Shown: positions 33,651-43,600 of the stretch, piece by piece
Position numbering within the stretch: the first letter of the stretch is position 1
Layout: each line of letters begins with the position of its first letter
Source of the DNA: Puccinia triticina
Taxonomy: Eukaryota; Basidiomycota; Pucciniomycetes; Pucciniales; Pucciniaceae
Assembly: GCF_026914185.1 (NCBI RefSeq)
Contig: NC_070568.1
Location: 5,911,501 to 5,975,500, forward strand
DNA length: 64,000 bases
Direction of reading: 5' to 3'
Notes under the pieces: model-generated
Told to the model about the DNA's origin: nothing
The model's database searches: none
What the model saw: the letters and a program-made list of their open reading frames with translations, nothing else
Made by a program: the position numbers and the translations under genes

Positions 33651-35336
33651 ATGTCATCCGCCCCGAATAGCCAGGACGCGAACGCGTCGAAGGGCAAGAT
33701 GAAGTCCGAGGAAGCTGCTGAGCAGGCCAAGCCGCCGGTGTGTATCATCTGTATCGGGATGGCTGGGAGTGGGAAGACGACGTTTGTGCAAGTTGAGTTG
33801 GAGATTAGTGAGTCGAAGAATACCCGGACCACTGACTAAACATTTTTCCCTCCTTTTGTAATGTTCTTAGAGGTTGAACTCTTATCTTCACTCGATCAAA
33901 AAACCGCCGTATATCTTGAACCTCGACCCGGCCGTTAGTAGCCTACCGTTCCAGCCGAATATCGACATCCGAGATACGGTGAATTACAAACAGGTCATGA
34001 AACAGTTGGGCCGATTTCTCTCTCTCTCTCTCTCTTGAGTATCGTGCTTACATGTTTCTGTTGAAAATTAAAAAGGTATAACCTCGGTCCGAACGGCGGC
34101 ATCTTGACTGCATTGAATCTGTTTACGACCAAGTTTGATCAAGTGTTGAATTATGTCGAAAAGCGATCGGCATCGACCGAGTAAGAAAAACAGCCAGCTT
34201 GAGATCCGAAGAGATTCTATCAAGATAGTCAATAATCATATATGTGGATGCTCGTAGTTTTGTTCTTATCGATACACCCGGTCAAATCGAAATCTTTACT
34301 TGGTCGGCCTCAGGTGCTATCATCACCGATGCGATTGCCTCCTCGCTACCCACCGTGGTAGCTTATATCATCGATACCCCCAGGACGACTGCCCCGGCGA
34401 CGTTTATGAGCAACATGCTATACGCCTGCTCGTACGTTCTATCTCTCTCCACTTACAGATGTTTTTTTCTTCTTCTTTTTCTTCTTGTGTTTTTGACGGA
34501 GCCTATTTTGGTTTTAAGAATATTATACAAGACCAGACTTCCGTTTCTCTTGGTGTTCAATAAGACTGATGTCCAACCACACGACTTTGCGCTGGAGTGG
34601 ATGCAAGACTTTGAATGTTTCCAGCAAGCACTGGTCTCCCAAAACCAGTCGAATGAGAGCGAGGGTGGGAGTGGATATATGAGCAGTCTGATGAACAGCA
34701 TGAGTCTGGTGCTCGATGAGTTTTACAAGAACCTCCGAGTTGAGTCCTTGCTTCCAAACTCCCGATTGGCAGGATTGGCTCTCATCATTCTTTTTCTTTC
34801 AGGCCGTTGGATGTTCCGCTATGACTGGTTTTGGGATGAAGGAGTTTTTTGAGGCGGTTGATGAGGCAAGACAAGAATATGAAACGTACTCCAAATCTCA
34901 CTCACTCTGTTTCTCTCTCTCTCTTGTTTTTCTAATGTTCCTTTTTTGTGGGTAGTGATTATCGACCTGAACTTGTTCGACGGCAGGAGGAAAGGGATCG
35001 GTTGAAGGAGGAGAAGAAGAATGAGAGCTTAGAAAAGCTGGTCAAAGATCTCAAGCTCTCCTCTGCCTCATCTACTGCGGCTCCCAAGTCCAAGACTCCC
35101 GCCGATCCCACCGAGCTCCGAGCTGATGAGGTTAGTGAATGGGAAGAGCCTGATGGCCGGACTCTAGATAGACGTGAGTCTTGTGTTTCTTTTTTCTTTT
35201 TCTGTTCTTTACTGACTCGTCCTGCTGTGTTTTTCCAGAGGATGTGGTTGAGTGTCCCATGCCTCAGCCCAAGAAGGTCACCCAGATGGGTCTTGAGTGT
35301 GATGCTGCTGGTGGCCAGTGGCCTGCTCCACGATGA
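33651..35336 (+). CDS. NPA3: GPN-loop GTPase 1 (Npa3/XAB1 type)
   Basis: Eight exons: 33651-33791, 33871-34004, 34076-34180, 34258-34431, 34519-34738, 34803-34885, 34956-35173 and 35239-35336. They give 390 residues in phase. The enzyme binds GTP and is needed for assembly and nuclear import of RNA polymerase II. Visible motifs are the P-loop GMAGSGKTT (about 36-44), [10 protein letters not shown] then GPNGG (the GPN insertion, about 96-100), [16 protein letters not shown] (about 199-202) and [10 protein letters not shown] charged C-terminal tail follows, as usual for Npa3. I prefer ATG 33651; the in-frame ATG 33549 would add 34 residues encoded by sequence that looks like repeat (GTACCC/CGGG-rich). 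Intron 2 has the weak donor GTTGGG. Confidence 0.92.
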
Positions 35337-35412
35337 AATTGTTGTTGTTGTCTTTTTTCATTTTTTTTTTTTTTTTTTGGAGTGAACCCCTTTTTTTGTG
35401 CTACATACCATT

Positions 35413-35685
35413 ATGGTCCACCCTGGCTTGCTCGTCTTCTTCCTCCTCAGGCTGGCCATTGCTGCCCTCTGTCTCTTCGACATCATCTGCCAGACAGCCT
35501 CCGCACTCAGACCAACAACCATCCAGCTCACTGCCATTGCACTCGGCTCATGCTTCCTGGTTGTCTGTTGCTTCTCTCTTCCAGCCACATCCACTGACTC
35601 ACACTCTTCATCCCTTCCCATCCAGCTTGTTGTCTCCTTTATTGAGATATTACAGTACAAGCATACTCTTCAACCGGTTGTGTAG
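35413..35685 (+). CDS. small hydrophobic ORF, 90 aa, unrecognised
   Basis: Single-exon frame from ATG 35413 just 3' of GPN1. Two hydrophobic stretches (LLVFFLLRLAIAALCLF; LTAIALGSCFLVVCCFSL) suggest membrane insertion. It might be a fragment of the first transmembrane domain of an ABCC-type transporter, but I cannot confirm this. No introns or upstream signals recognised. It may be one decayed gene together with the next ORF. Confidence 0.3.
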   Translation: MVHPGLLVFFLLRLAIAALCLFDIICQTASALRPTTIQLTAIALGSCFLVVCCFSLPATSTDSHSSSLPIQLVVSFIEILQYKHTLQPVV

Positions 35686-35721
35686 TGATAGATAGAGTTG
35701 AAACCTAATTGTGAAACTTAA

Positions 35722-36165
35722 ATGAAGTTGTTAATAGTCTTGCTTGTATCGGATCCTATTTCTCTTTTCTTGATTCAGTTTCTCAATTCCGTCTCAACTC
35801 TCAACTCCGCACAATCAGGTGAGCTTGTCGGAGGTCTCTTCAGTCTAACTCATGTGCTGTACTCAAAGATCGTTGGTTTTTTCAAAGGTGTGCTTGTCGG
35901 TGGTCTCGTCAGTCTAACTCGTGTGCTGTACTCGCACATAGTTGGTCTTTTAAAAGATCCTCTGCGCCTAGTTCTTCTATTCTTCACCTCCCTCTCCTGC
36001 TACCTCACCGTCAAACATGCCCTTGCACTCATCCCCATCACCCAGGTCAACCTGCCCTGCCCAATGTCCCAAACCATCAACCAAGAGTACACTTGCATTG
36101 CCATCATCTCAGAGTGTGCTTTGGCACCCTCCTTCAACGGAGAAATGGTGGGCCAGCTACACTAA
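35722..36165 (+). CDS. hydrophobic ORF with internal duplication, 147 aa
   Basis: Frame from ATG 35722 to the stop at 36163-36165. Residues about 33-77 contain a duplicated segment: ELVGGLFSLTHVLYSKIVGF and VLVGGLVSLTRVLYSHIVGL. Further hydrophobic stretches follow (LVLLFFTSLSCYLTV). It could be a relic of a membrane transporter. No known family recognised, and expression is unproven. Confidence 0.3.
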   Translation: MKLLIVLLVSDPISLFLIQFLNSVSTLNSAQSGELVGGLFSLTHVLYSKIVGFFKGVLVGGLVSLTRVLYSHIVGLLKDPLRLVLLFFTSLSCYLTVKHALALIPITQVNLPCPMSQTINQEYTCIAIISECALAPSFNGEMVGQLH

Positions 36166-36430
36166 CTGTAGTGTTAGCGTGTGTTGAAGCTATGACTGGA
36201 GGTCGAGGCTGAGACAAAGGGAGGAAGGGCCCAAGGAGCAACAGGCTCAGAGAAGCTCTGAGTGAGACAACAAAAAGGGGCCAAGGGAGCCCTCTAGGAG
36301 GGCAAAAAGCTGCTAGCTTGCGTGGTGGAAAAGCGCACACGCTAAAAGAGGTTGTATCCTGTAGAGACCTCAGGGAAATGCGCGCAGAAGCAGATGTCTT
36401 GATTTCTATCTAAGCTGAGGGACTTAAAGC

Positions 36431-36953
36431 TGTTGGAATTTCGTCCTCTTGTCCTTTTTTCCTCTGCCTTCTGCCTCCTATCCCTTTTTCCTTTCCTCAC
36501 TCAAGTGCCTCCTGATTCCCTTCTCTTCACTTCTTATGCTCTCACACTTCCTATGATCTGGTATGTTGATGGTCATGATTGTTTTCCGTACTTGCCATGT
36601 GACATTTTTCCCTGCCGAGATTAGACTATCAATCTTTCCCAATGTCCCTTATTCTCTGATGTGCGCGCGCTCTGCTTGTGACAGATTTGTGATATCTTTG
36701 AGATTTCTTGTTCCTTCTATTCATTTCTATTTAATATTCATTTTCATTGTCACCCACAAGTTGATATCATGTACATAGTCTATTTAAACATAGCCTAGTC
36801 CACTGAAATCAACTCATTGGTTCTTCCTTATTTTCTCCGCGCCTCCATCCTGAGCCAATCCGGTGAGCCCTCATCACTCACTGCCCCCTCTTGAGCCCAC
36901 AGGCTCATCTTTTTGTTTCCTTGTGCTGCGGTCCTCCAGTCGAAATCTCAACA
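36431..36953. mobile_element. solo LTR, 523 bp, with 5-bp target duplication
   Basis: Starts TGTTGG and ends TCAACA, flanked by AAAGC at 36426-36430 and 36954-36958. The 5-bp duplication and TG...CA borders are diagnostic of LTR retrotransposon insertion. No internal region adjoins, so the copy has recombined to a solo LTR. The same LTR family recurs at 41537-42265. Confidence 0.85.
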
Positions 36954-36958
36954 AAAGC

Positions 36959-37430
36959 TATCACAACAACAGAAGGTGAACAATGGATATGCATCTGGAG
37001 GGAATGAGAGAGTGACAGGGAGAGGAAATGAGTGACAGGGAAGGGACAGATGAGGGAAGAGAGACTGGGACACTGGAATTTCAACAGCGTGGCATATGGT
37101 AGCTGAATTCAGCTAACTTTTGGCGCATAGGGCTCAAAAAAGCACCCACTACACTATGCTACAGAGTTTTTTAGGCCTTTTTTGCTTTTAAAATAACTGT
37201 AGTGTAGTGGCGCGCTAACACTGCTGTAAAAAGAGGGAGCTGTTAGGGCCGCTAGGCTAACACCAAGTGTCCCTGTAGCATAGTGTAGCATAGCGGCCCA
37301 CTGTTAAACGTGCTTTGGCTCACCCCTACAACAGAGTGTCAGGCTGGTACAGGCAGGTGGGTGGGCACTTGGATGAAGATGAAAGAGTATTGGTAAGAGA
37401 TACTCACAGCAATTAAAGGGCTGGGGTCAA
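36959..37430. other. intergenic, repeat-flanked
   Basis: No gene supported. Around 37190-37300 CTAACAC/GTAGTGTAG words begin that grade into the TAGCG block. The phrase GTGCTTTGGCTCACCCCTAC at about 37311 is a lone relative of the 28-bp minisatellite unit found downstream. Confidence 0.45.
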
Positions 37431-37439
37431 AGTATCTTC

Positions 37440-37820
37440 TACCAACACTGGGTCGCTACGCTAACCATAGCGGTTAGCGTAGCATAGCGCAGCGCGAATG
37501 CGCTATTTTTTAGCGTAGCGTTAGCGCAATTGCACGCAGATGCGCTAACGCTACGCGCACGCGGTGCGCAGCTATTTTAGCTGATAGCGTAGCGTTAGCG
37601 CAGATAAGCGCAATTGCGCTAACGCTACGCATTCAGGGCGCAAAAGAGCGCAGCGTAGCGTAGCGACTGTAGCAGCGCGCTAACGCTAACAAAGAATTGG
37701 CGCGCTGTTAGCACCGCTGAAAATTAGCGCAGCGTAGCGGCGCTAACAGCGCGCTAACGCTATGCAAAATAGATGGGCGCTTTTTGCCGCTACGGCTGAA
37801 ATAGCGTAGCGTAGCGTAGG
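37440..37820. repeat. TAGCG/CGCTA-rich block
   Basis: Dense alternation of TAGCGTAGCG and its complement CGCTAACGCTA, interrupted by GCGCAATTGCGC and GCGCGCTAAC palindromes. The block is not a strict tandem array; it is a self-complementary sequence that could fold extensively. It may be the interior of a foldback element. It is similar in flavour, not identical, to the 6.9-7.2 kb block. Confidence 0.6.
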
Positions 37821-38431
37821 GACCCAGTGTTGACTTCTACTTTGGTGAGGAGAAGGCTTTTGCTAGATGAGTTTTTAAGTCAGAACACTAGAAGGGGGCT
37901 CAGAAGGCAACCAAGATGCTGAAAACTTAAAATCTTATTTTGATGAGGAAGGATGAAAGCATACAACAGGTGGGTAGTACATATATGGGATACTTGCACA
38001 TGTGTGTATGTCATAAAATGAAGCAGGAAAAAATAATGAAAACAGGAACCCAAGGTGCCTGTTGAATCCTTAGAGAGGGGCCGCATGATAACCAAAAGCA
38101 AGGTGAGGAGTATTTGCTCAAGTGTTATTTTCAAAGGATGATTTAGAGATTTTGCACTAGTCAAGATTTGGATGGATGACTAGACATGTATGAAGGCTTA
38201 TGTGTGGGGTTGAGGAAAGGATTATTTACCCCTCTCTTGTTGAAGTCTTATGCAAAAGGCCAAGTGAAAGGTTATTGACTGATCACCACATGAAGAGAAC
38301 ACAAGAGGCCAAGGAAAAGGTTAATGGCCAATTGTTGCATGAAGAGAAAAAAAAATGCCCAAGAATTGGGTTATTGGCCAAACACCTCTTGTGTAAAACT
38401 GAGTCCCCAGATCTTCCGTCATATGAAACAG
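37821..38431. other. intergenic, no gene
   Basis: No supported gene. An open frame from ATG 38200 runs into the minisatellite and owes most of its length to it. Confidence 0.45.
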
Positions 38432-38803
38432 AGCGTGCTTTGGTACACTCCTACAACCTACAACAGTGTGCTTTGGCTCACCCTACAACAGAGTGTTCTT
38501 TGGAACACTCCTGCAACAAAGTGTTCTTTGGAACACTCCTGCAACAGAGTTTTCTTTGGAACACTCCTGCAACAGAGTGTTCTTTGGAACACTCCTGCAA
38601 CAGAGTGTTCTTTGGAACACTCCTGAAACAGAGTGTTCTTTGGAACACTCCTGCAACAGAGTGTTCTTTGGAACACTCCTGCAACAGAGTGTTCTTTGGA
38701 ACACTCCTGCAACAGAGTGTTCTTTGGAACACTCCTACAACAGAGTGTTCTTTGGCACACTCCTACAACAGAGTGTGCTTCGAAAAACTTCTACAACAGA
38801 GTG
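38432..38803. repeat. 28-bp minisatellite, about 13 units
   Basis: Tandem unit of the form GAGTGTTCTTTGGAACACTC plus CTGCAACA. Each unit contains the inverted pair GAGTGTTC / GAACACTC, so each can form a small hairpin. Central units are nearly identical and outer ones diverge (TTTGGCTCACC, TTCGAAAAAC). Because 28 is not a multiple of 3 and the unit lacks stops, several frames stay open on both strands, producing spurious ORFs. Confidence 0.9.
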
Positions 38804-39264
38804 TTGTGGTGACTTGAGGTTCCCACCAGTGTCAAAGTGACCGGGGGCGCAAGGAGTCCTGGATTTTGGGGACTACGGGGTTGCAGACTGCGGTTCTGCA
38901 AGGCTGGCATGGAGCAGCACAGTGCGGAGGATGTTCTTTGAGGTGGAGTGCGGAGAAATGGTCCACAAAGCGGCAGCAGGCGGAGCTGGAATTAACTTAA
39001 GCAGGCCATCCTGTACTGGCTAGTAGCGGCGGTGACCAGGGGAAGCTGTGGCAGCCAAAGCAGGCTACATCAGCGGGCTGAGGCGGCTTGTGGCACCAGG
39101 AAAAATCAATTTTCACCAGACATCAGGTGACATCAAGCAACAATGGCTGTCACTTTTTTCCAGCTCTGGAACTACCACAACTAGGCTAAAATGGCCCCTT
39201 TGTTTCCTACAGGGGGCAGTACATGCGGCCAACTGTGCAACTGGTGGGTAGCTCAGTGGACTTA

Positions 39265-40171
39265 GAGCATCTCCACCGCGGGGTGTAAATTTGCGGATTT
39301 AAGCCCCGCGGCCACACTCGCAATTTCTGATTTACAGCTTCCCAGGACACGCGGCACCCACCGCAGGGGATGTAAATTAGCCTAAAATCCCCCGGCCCCC
39401 AACTTGTCCCTGGCCATGGTGCACACCGCACATGTACCATTTTGATCACAATTTTTTCAAGAACACGTTTCACCTTTCAAATAATGGACGACCAATCTTG
39501 ACTCGCAAAAATTCTCCGCTCACAGGCCAAAATCCTCGCAAATACCAGCAGAATCAAACTGGCCGTAGCCGAGAAAGCTAGTGTCTTAATTGCCGAGGAC
39601 AAGGATACCAAACCTGCTCCAAAGCATGGAGGCTTGATTAAGGGACGCTCCGCCAACTTAACTTGTGACTTCGAATCTGGTTATTGGCAGCTACACCGCG
39701 GCTATTTCTCTGAATTGCCTGTGTATCCAGCAGTTGTTATTTGGCAACAATTACGAATGCAGCGGCCCCTGTTCTTGAGAATTGTACACAATGTCGAGGC
39801 ACACAATTGGTATTTTGTGCAGAAGAACGATGCACTTGGCAAACCTGGATTGAGGCCAATCCAAAAAATAAATTCTTCGCTCCGCATGCTTGCCTATGCA
39901 GATGGTTGATGGTTTTGATGAGTCGTGTAGTGTGGTGCGGGATTGGGGGTTTGGAGGGTGGATGTTGAGATGTAAATTGACGTGGAGTTGGCCTGATTTT
40001 GGCAGAGAGCAGAGGTGTAGTGGGAGTGTAGATGTACCCTCCCGACCTCAAATTCTACATTCGGCGGAGTGATACCTCCCCAGCTACCCCCCCGGGTGGG
40101 GTAAAATTTTGAAACACAGGGATGTAAAATGTGTTTACACTCGCGATTTACACCCCGCGGTGGAGATGCTC
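39265..40171. mobile_element. PIF/Harbinger element, internally deleted, 907 bp
   Basis: Perfect 26-bp inverted ends (GAGCATCTCCACCGCGGGGT...) flanked by TTA at 39262-39264 and 40172-40174, the canonical PIF/Harbinger target duplication. It keeps a piece of transposase in the middle (see next entry). It lies inside an older inverted pair: CACCAGGAAAAAT..GGTGACATCA at about 39095-39137 and its complement at about 40176-40226. Confidence 0.85.
39634..39909 (+). pseudogene. PIF/Harbinger transposase N-terminal fragment
   Basis: An open stretch reads KGRSANLTCDFESGYWQL, YFSELPVYPAVVIWQQLRMQ, RPLFLRIVHNVEAHNWYFVQ and LRPIQKINSSLRMLAYADG. The order GR-RDFE-G--RL--DYF-PVY----RFRM-R-LFLRIV---YFVQK-D--GK-GL-PLQK---ALRMLAYG is characteristic of Harbinger transposases of plants and fungi. 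The frame stops just after the LRMLAY motif, so the DDE nuclease domain is lost. An ATG 5' of it (39486) runs into a stop after four codons. Confidence 0.8.
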
Positions 40172-40226
40172 TTAGGCTGATGTCACCTGTAGTCCAGTGA
40201 CAATCTATTTTTCCTGGTGTGGTATC

Positions 40227-41536
40227 CTGGAATTGTAGGCTAGAAATGGGTGGGGAAGCTATGGCAAGAGGAGTCTGATAGTGGGAGATGACAAGAGGCA
40301 AAGTTGACAGGAGATCCGTGTGAGAGTGGAATGGAAATTTGATGTGTGTGGTTGTGGGAGTGTGGCTTGGCGGATTGCAGGCAGATGAGGATGGTTTCTT
40401 TCTCTCATTTTTTCCTTTTCTACAGAGGGGGGAGGGATTTCCCCCCCCTCCCCCACCAATACTTGCGTTAGACATTGTTCTTTATGATTATTTTATTCTT
40501 ACTACACAGATTTTTTACTTACTTGCGGAGTAGTTGTTTGACTTTACGTTTACAGTGTTTATTACTGTATTTATGGCTGTTTTTCTACGTACTTGCAGCT
40601 ATTTATATGTTACTTTACCTGATTTATTATGTTTATTGCGTCTCACTACTCCTTTGTGGAGTGGAGCGGAGTTCTCCAGATCACCCAACTTTATCCAGGA
40701 ACAATCTTGTAGTGGTGGTATCTTGCCAATTCTGTGTAGTGACCACTTTTTCTCACCACAGTGTGCTTTGGCACACTCCTATTACCGAGTGGGATTTGTG
40801 GAGAATAAAGTTTTGGACTTGGGTACGGGTTGGCACCCAAGTACCGGGTTGTTTTATTGCCCAAAGCAGAGACCAATTACACACCTGGCACCACCTGGTG
40901 GGTACTGGCAGTACTTTGTGCCTTTTTCTCAGCTAAGATCAACACCAGTTAGTTACAATACATTACATTATTGGGCGTAAATATTATTGTAAATAATCTT
41001 GTTATTATTGTCTGTAACAACAAGATTCCTTACTGTTCTATAACATACATAGCAAATCATATTATTAGGGGGTATCAAATATGTCAAAATCCACCATTAT
41101 GTAATTGACAGGTTTGAAAAAACCCACCATTTTTAAAACATGCTGGTCCTTCTTCTACCCCATTTTGGGATCCACTGGGGACAAATTTCACTTTTGGCCA
41201 ATTGACTGGTTCCTAATTGTGTATTTCTCATATTTGATACCCCCTATTATATATATCCCTTATTTCTGGCTAATGTGCACCACCAATGCAGCTGGATATC
41301 ATTTGAATGCTTTGGGAATATCAGGGTGATATCACCCTTCCCTACAGGCTTAGACATCAGAGTTGGGTCACCACAACATTATGTCAAGGGGGTGTCAGGC
41401 ACCAACACTGCCTCACTGTGCATGAGCAAGATACCTCCCCAAAACGTACCTGGGTACCCCTAAGGGAATAATTGCTTCAGACAGGAGTCAAACTCACACC
41501 AAACATGTGGCATTGCACCAGCGCACTGCCCAGTAC
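40227..41536. other. intergenic repeat debris
   Basis: No gene supported. Contains the inverse relative of 12130-12165 (about 40665-40695) and one stray relative of the 28-bp unit (GTGTGCTTTGGCACACTCCT at about 40763). Confidence 0.45.
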
Positions 41537-42265
41537 TGATGGATTTTCATCTTCCTTCTGCCTCACTCTCTCTTCTCAGACTCCCTTGAATCCTTGTATC
41601 CTCACACTTCTGTTTTTCACACTCACAATGGTTGTATTTTATTATTTGGTCATGTTGCCTTTCTTACTGATCATGTAGACTTTGATCCCTGCTCAGACTA
41701 GACCAATAGCTTTCCTTGATTACTGCTTTCCTTGTGTGTGTAGAGACTGTAAAATGAAGATGTGTCTGGTGAGAGTCGAACTCACGACCTCAGCTATGCT
41801 GAGACACATACTAGAGTGCTGCCTTTACCAACTAGGCTACAGACGCTTGTGGCTGCCAGTTGGGTGGTTGGTTGGTAGTGCTCATGGGTCAATCCAACAG
41901 TCCTCCATACTGTGGTGATACATCATGGTAGCAGACTAACAGACAACTCAACAGTGTGTGCGCGTGCTCTGCCTGTGAAAGATACTAGTTTCCTGTGATA
42001 GTCTCCTCTGAGATTCTAGAGTGTTCTATTCATTTCTCTTTATATTCAGTATGTTGTCACCCACAAGTTGATCTCTTGTACTTAGTCTATATATCATAGC
42101 CGAGTATCAAGAAATCAAACTCATTGGTTCACTCCTCTTTTTGCCCGTGCCATCATTGAGCCGCATTCTGTGAGCTTTCCATCTCACTGCCCTCTCTCTC
42201 TTGAGCCTCCCGGCTCATCTCTTTGCCTCCAAATTAGTTGTTGTGTTCTGAGTCAAATCTCATCA
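41537..42265. mobile_element. old LTR of the 36.4-kb family with nested SINE
   Basis: Begins TGATGG and ends TCATCA. Outside the SINE it aligns with 36431-36953 along its length, e.g. GTCACCCACAAGTTGATCTC, CTCATTGGTTC and TTGAGCC..GGCTCATC. It is 729 bp; removing the 213-bp SINE leaves about the size of the other LTR. Flanks (AGTAC and GGCAC) no longer match, indicating age. Confidence 0.75.
41740..41952 (-). repeat. tRNA-derived SINE, copy 2, nested in LTR
   Basis: Minus-strand head with A box TAGCCTAGTTGG and intact B box GAGTTCGACTC inside a perfect GTGAG/CTCAC T-arm. Same 213-bp extent as 10718-10930. Flanks share GTGTGTG on both sides, a plausible target duplication. Less decayed in its B box than copy 1. 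Confidence 0.75.
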
Positions 42266-43040
42266 GGCACCAAAGCACACATCCCCACACAGACCACAGT
42301 ACGTTGATAGAATCTCAATTATAGTGTTTTGCTCTTACTCAATGCCTGTGCAGTACAAGCTTCACGGCAATTGCTTCTCTGACACTACCAGGATGTCATA
42401 GTAGAGTAACATCCTGACGGCATCACAGCAACATTAGTGTTTGACCAAAATCCACCGGGGCATCCAGCTAATTCCAACCATCTCCTAACATCACCCTGCT
42501 GCTCCTTCTTCATAATCTGGTCAGTTGGCTGCTATGGGACTCTGTCTGTGCCTGGCGGAGGCATTTGGGAGAGAGGAAGAAAGGTGCTGTTTAGGCTAGG
42601 GAGTGCCACAGCTGAATTTGGGCTTGGTCTTTGTCTGAACTGGGGCAGAAGTCCTTACAATGTGATGGTGAATTGTTCAATTACTGGGAAAGAACTATAG
42701 ACCAATCTAATTTGGAGTGATATGTAACAATTGGACGTGAACTATCATTCAACTCTGTTGAATTCATCTTGAAGTCAATTTCATGTCAATCCTCACTTAA
42801 TTTCTACATTTCAAAATCAGGTAGCTCTTGCATATCCCAACTTTTTTACATTGGGGTGAACTGCCTTCATGAAATATATATCACACCTGAAACGCAACTG
42901 CAAAGATTTGGATAAAGAAAATACCAGAAGTGCAAAAAGTTTTAGTATTTGCACAAGAGCAGCAGAACTTTATTTTGGCTGGGTACACCGGGGTGACACA
43001 GATCATAAATTTCTCAGCTGAAAATGTCCCTCTGTTCTGA
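42266..43040. other. intergenic, no gene
   Basis: No supported gene or element. The sequence GGCACCAAAGC directly after the LTR at 42266 could be a remnant primer-binding region. Confidence 0.4.
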
Positions 43041-43047
43041 AAAATGT

Positions 43048-43600
43048 GTGATTGGTGTGTTATTTGTCACCCTATGGTACGCGTGTACACAATAGGGTGA
43101 CAAATTACACACTTTTCCAACCAGAGGTGGATTTTTTGCTGAGTAAATGAGGGTAAAATTTAAGAAAAAACTAGCTGTACACCATGAAAAAACTGATGTC
43201 AATAGGTGTCAGGTGACATTCAGTAAAATATGCTGGAATTCCAGTGGCACTCCAGCATTACTCCCCTTGAATAACAATGGCCCCTTTGTCATAATCAGGG
43301 GCTCTACCACCTTTCCATAAGTGTATGGTTGGATTTAAGGCTAGAGTTAGCTTCACGTCACCTACCACCTAGTCCCCTCAGGTTTTGCATGGTGTGTAAC
43401 TGCCCTGATGGACTATGATTTGTCACCCTATGCCCATACAATAGGGTGACAAATCGGACACTGTTCATACCAGAGGGGGATTTCTGCTGAGTGAATGAGG
43501 GTAAAATTCAAGAAAAAATTAGCTGTAACTGCCCTGATGGACTATGATTTGTCACCCTATTGTACGCACATACAATAGGGTGACAAATCACACACCAATC
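43048..43600. repeat. three copies of a TTTGTCACCCTAT palindrome
   Basis: Palindromes at about 43058-43110, 43418-43462 and 43537-43598. Each reads TTTGTCACCCTAT, a spacer of about 8-20 bases, then ATAGGGTGACAAAT. The second and third are preceded by the same phrase, CTGATGGACTATGATTTGTC. Sequence between the copies is also partly repeated (GAGTGAATGAGGGTAAAATT-like at about 43140 and 43490). Probably terminal parts of nested foldback elements. Confidence 0.65.

Noticed and set aside
35318..35695. overlapping frames just after GPN1, 35318-35695, in other phases
   Set aside because: They start in the GPN1 last exon or in a poly-T tract and have no independent support.
38432..38803. CRISPR-like array
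   Set aside because: The 28-bp units abut directly without unique spacers, and the genome is eukaryotic; it is a minisatellite.
38200..38817. 205-codon plus-strand frame and several minus-strand frames over the minisatellite
   Set aside because: The frames exist because a stop-free 28-bp unit is repeated; all lengths and repeats follow from the DNA unit, and no domain or splice signal supports a gene.
40475..40980. overlapping hydrophobic plus-strand frames
   Set aside because: T-rich repeat sequence in two frames; part of a diverged dispersed repeat shared with about 12.15 kb.
41750..41835. functional tRNA gene
   Set aside because: Acceptor, D and T arms look tRNA-like, but the anticodon arm does not pair and the whole 213-bp unit is repeated at 10718; it is a SINE head.
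36431..42265. a single full-length LTR retrotransposon between the two related LTRs
   Set aside because: The left LTR has its own exact 5-bp duplication on both sides, and the sequence between shows no Gag or Pol, so the two are independent insertions.
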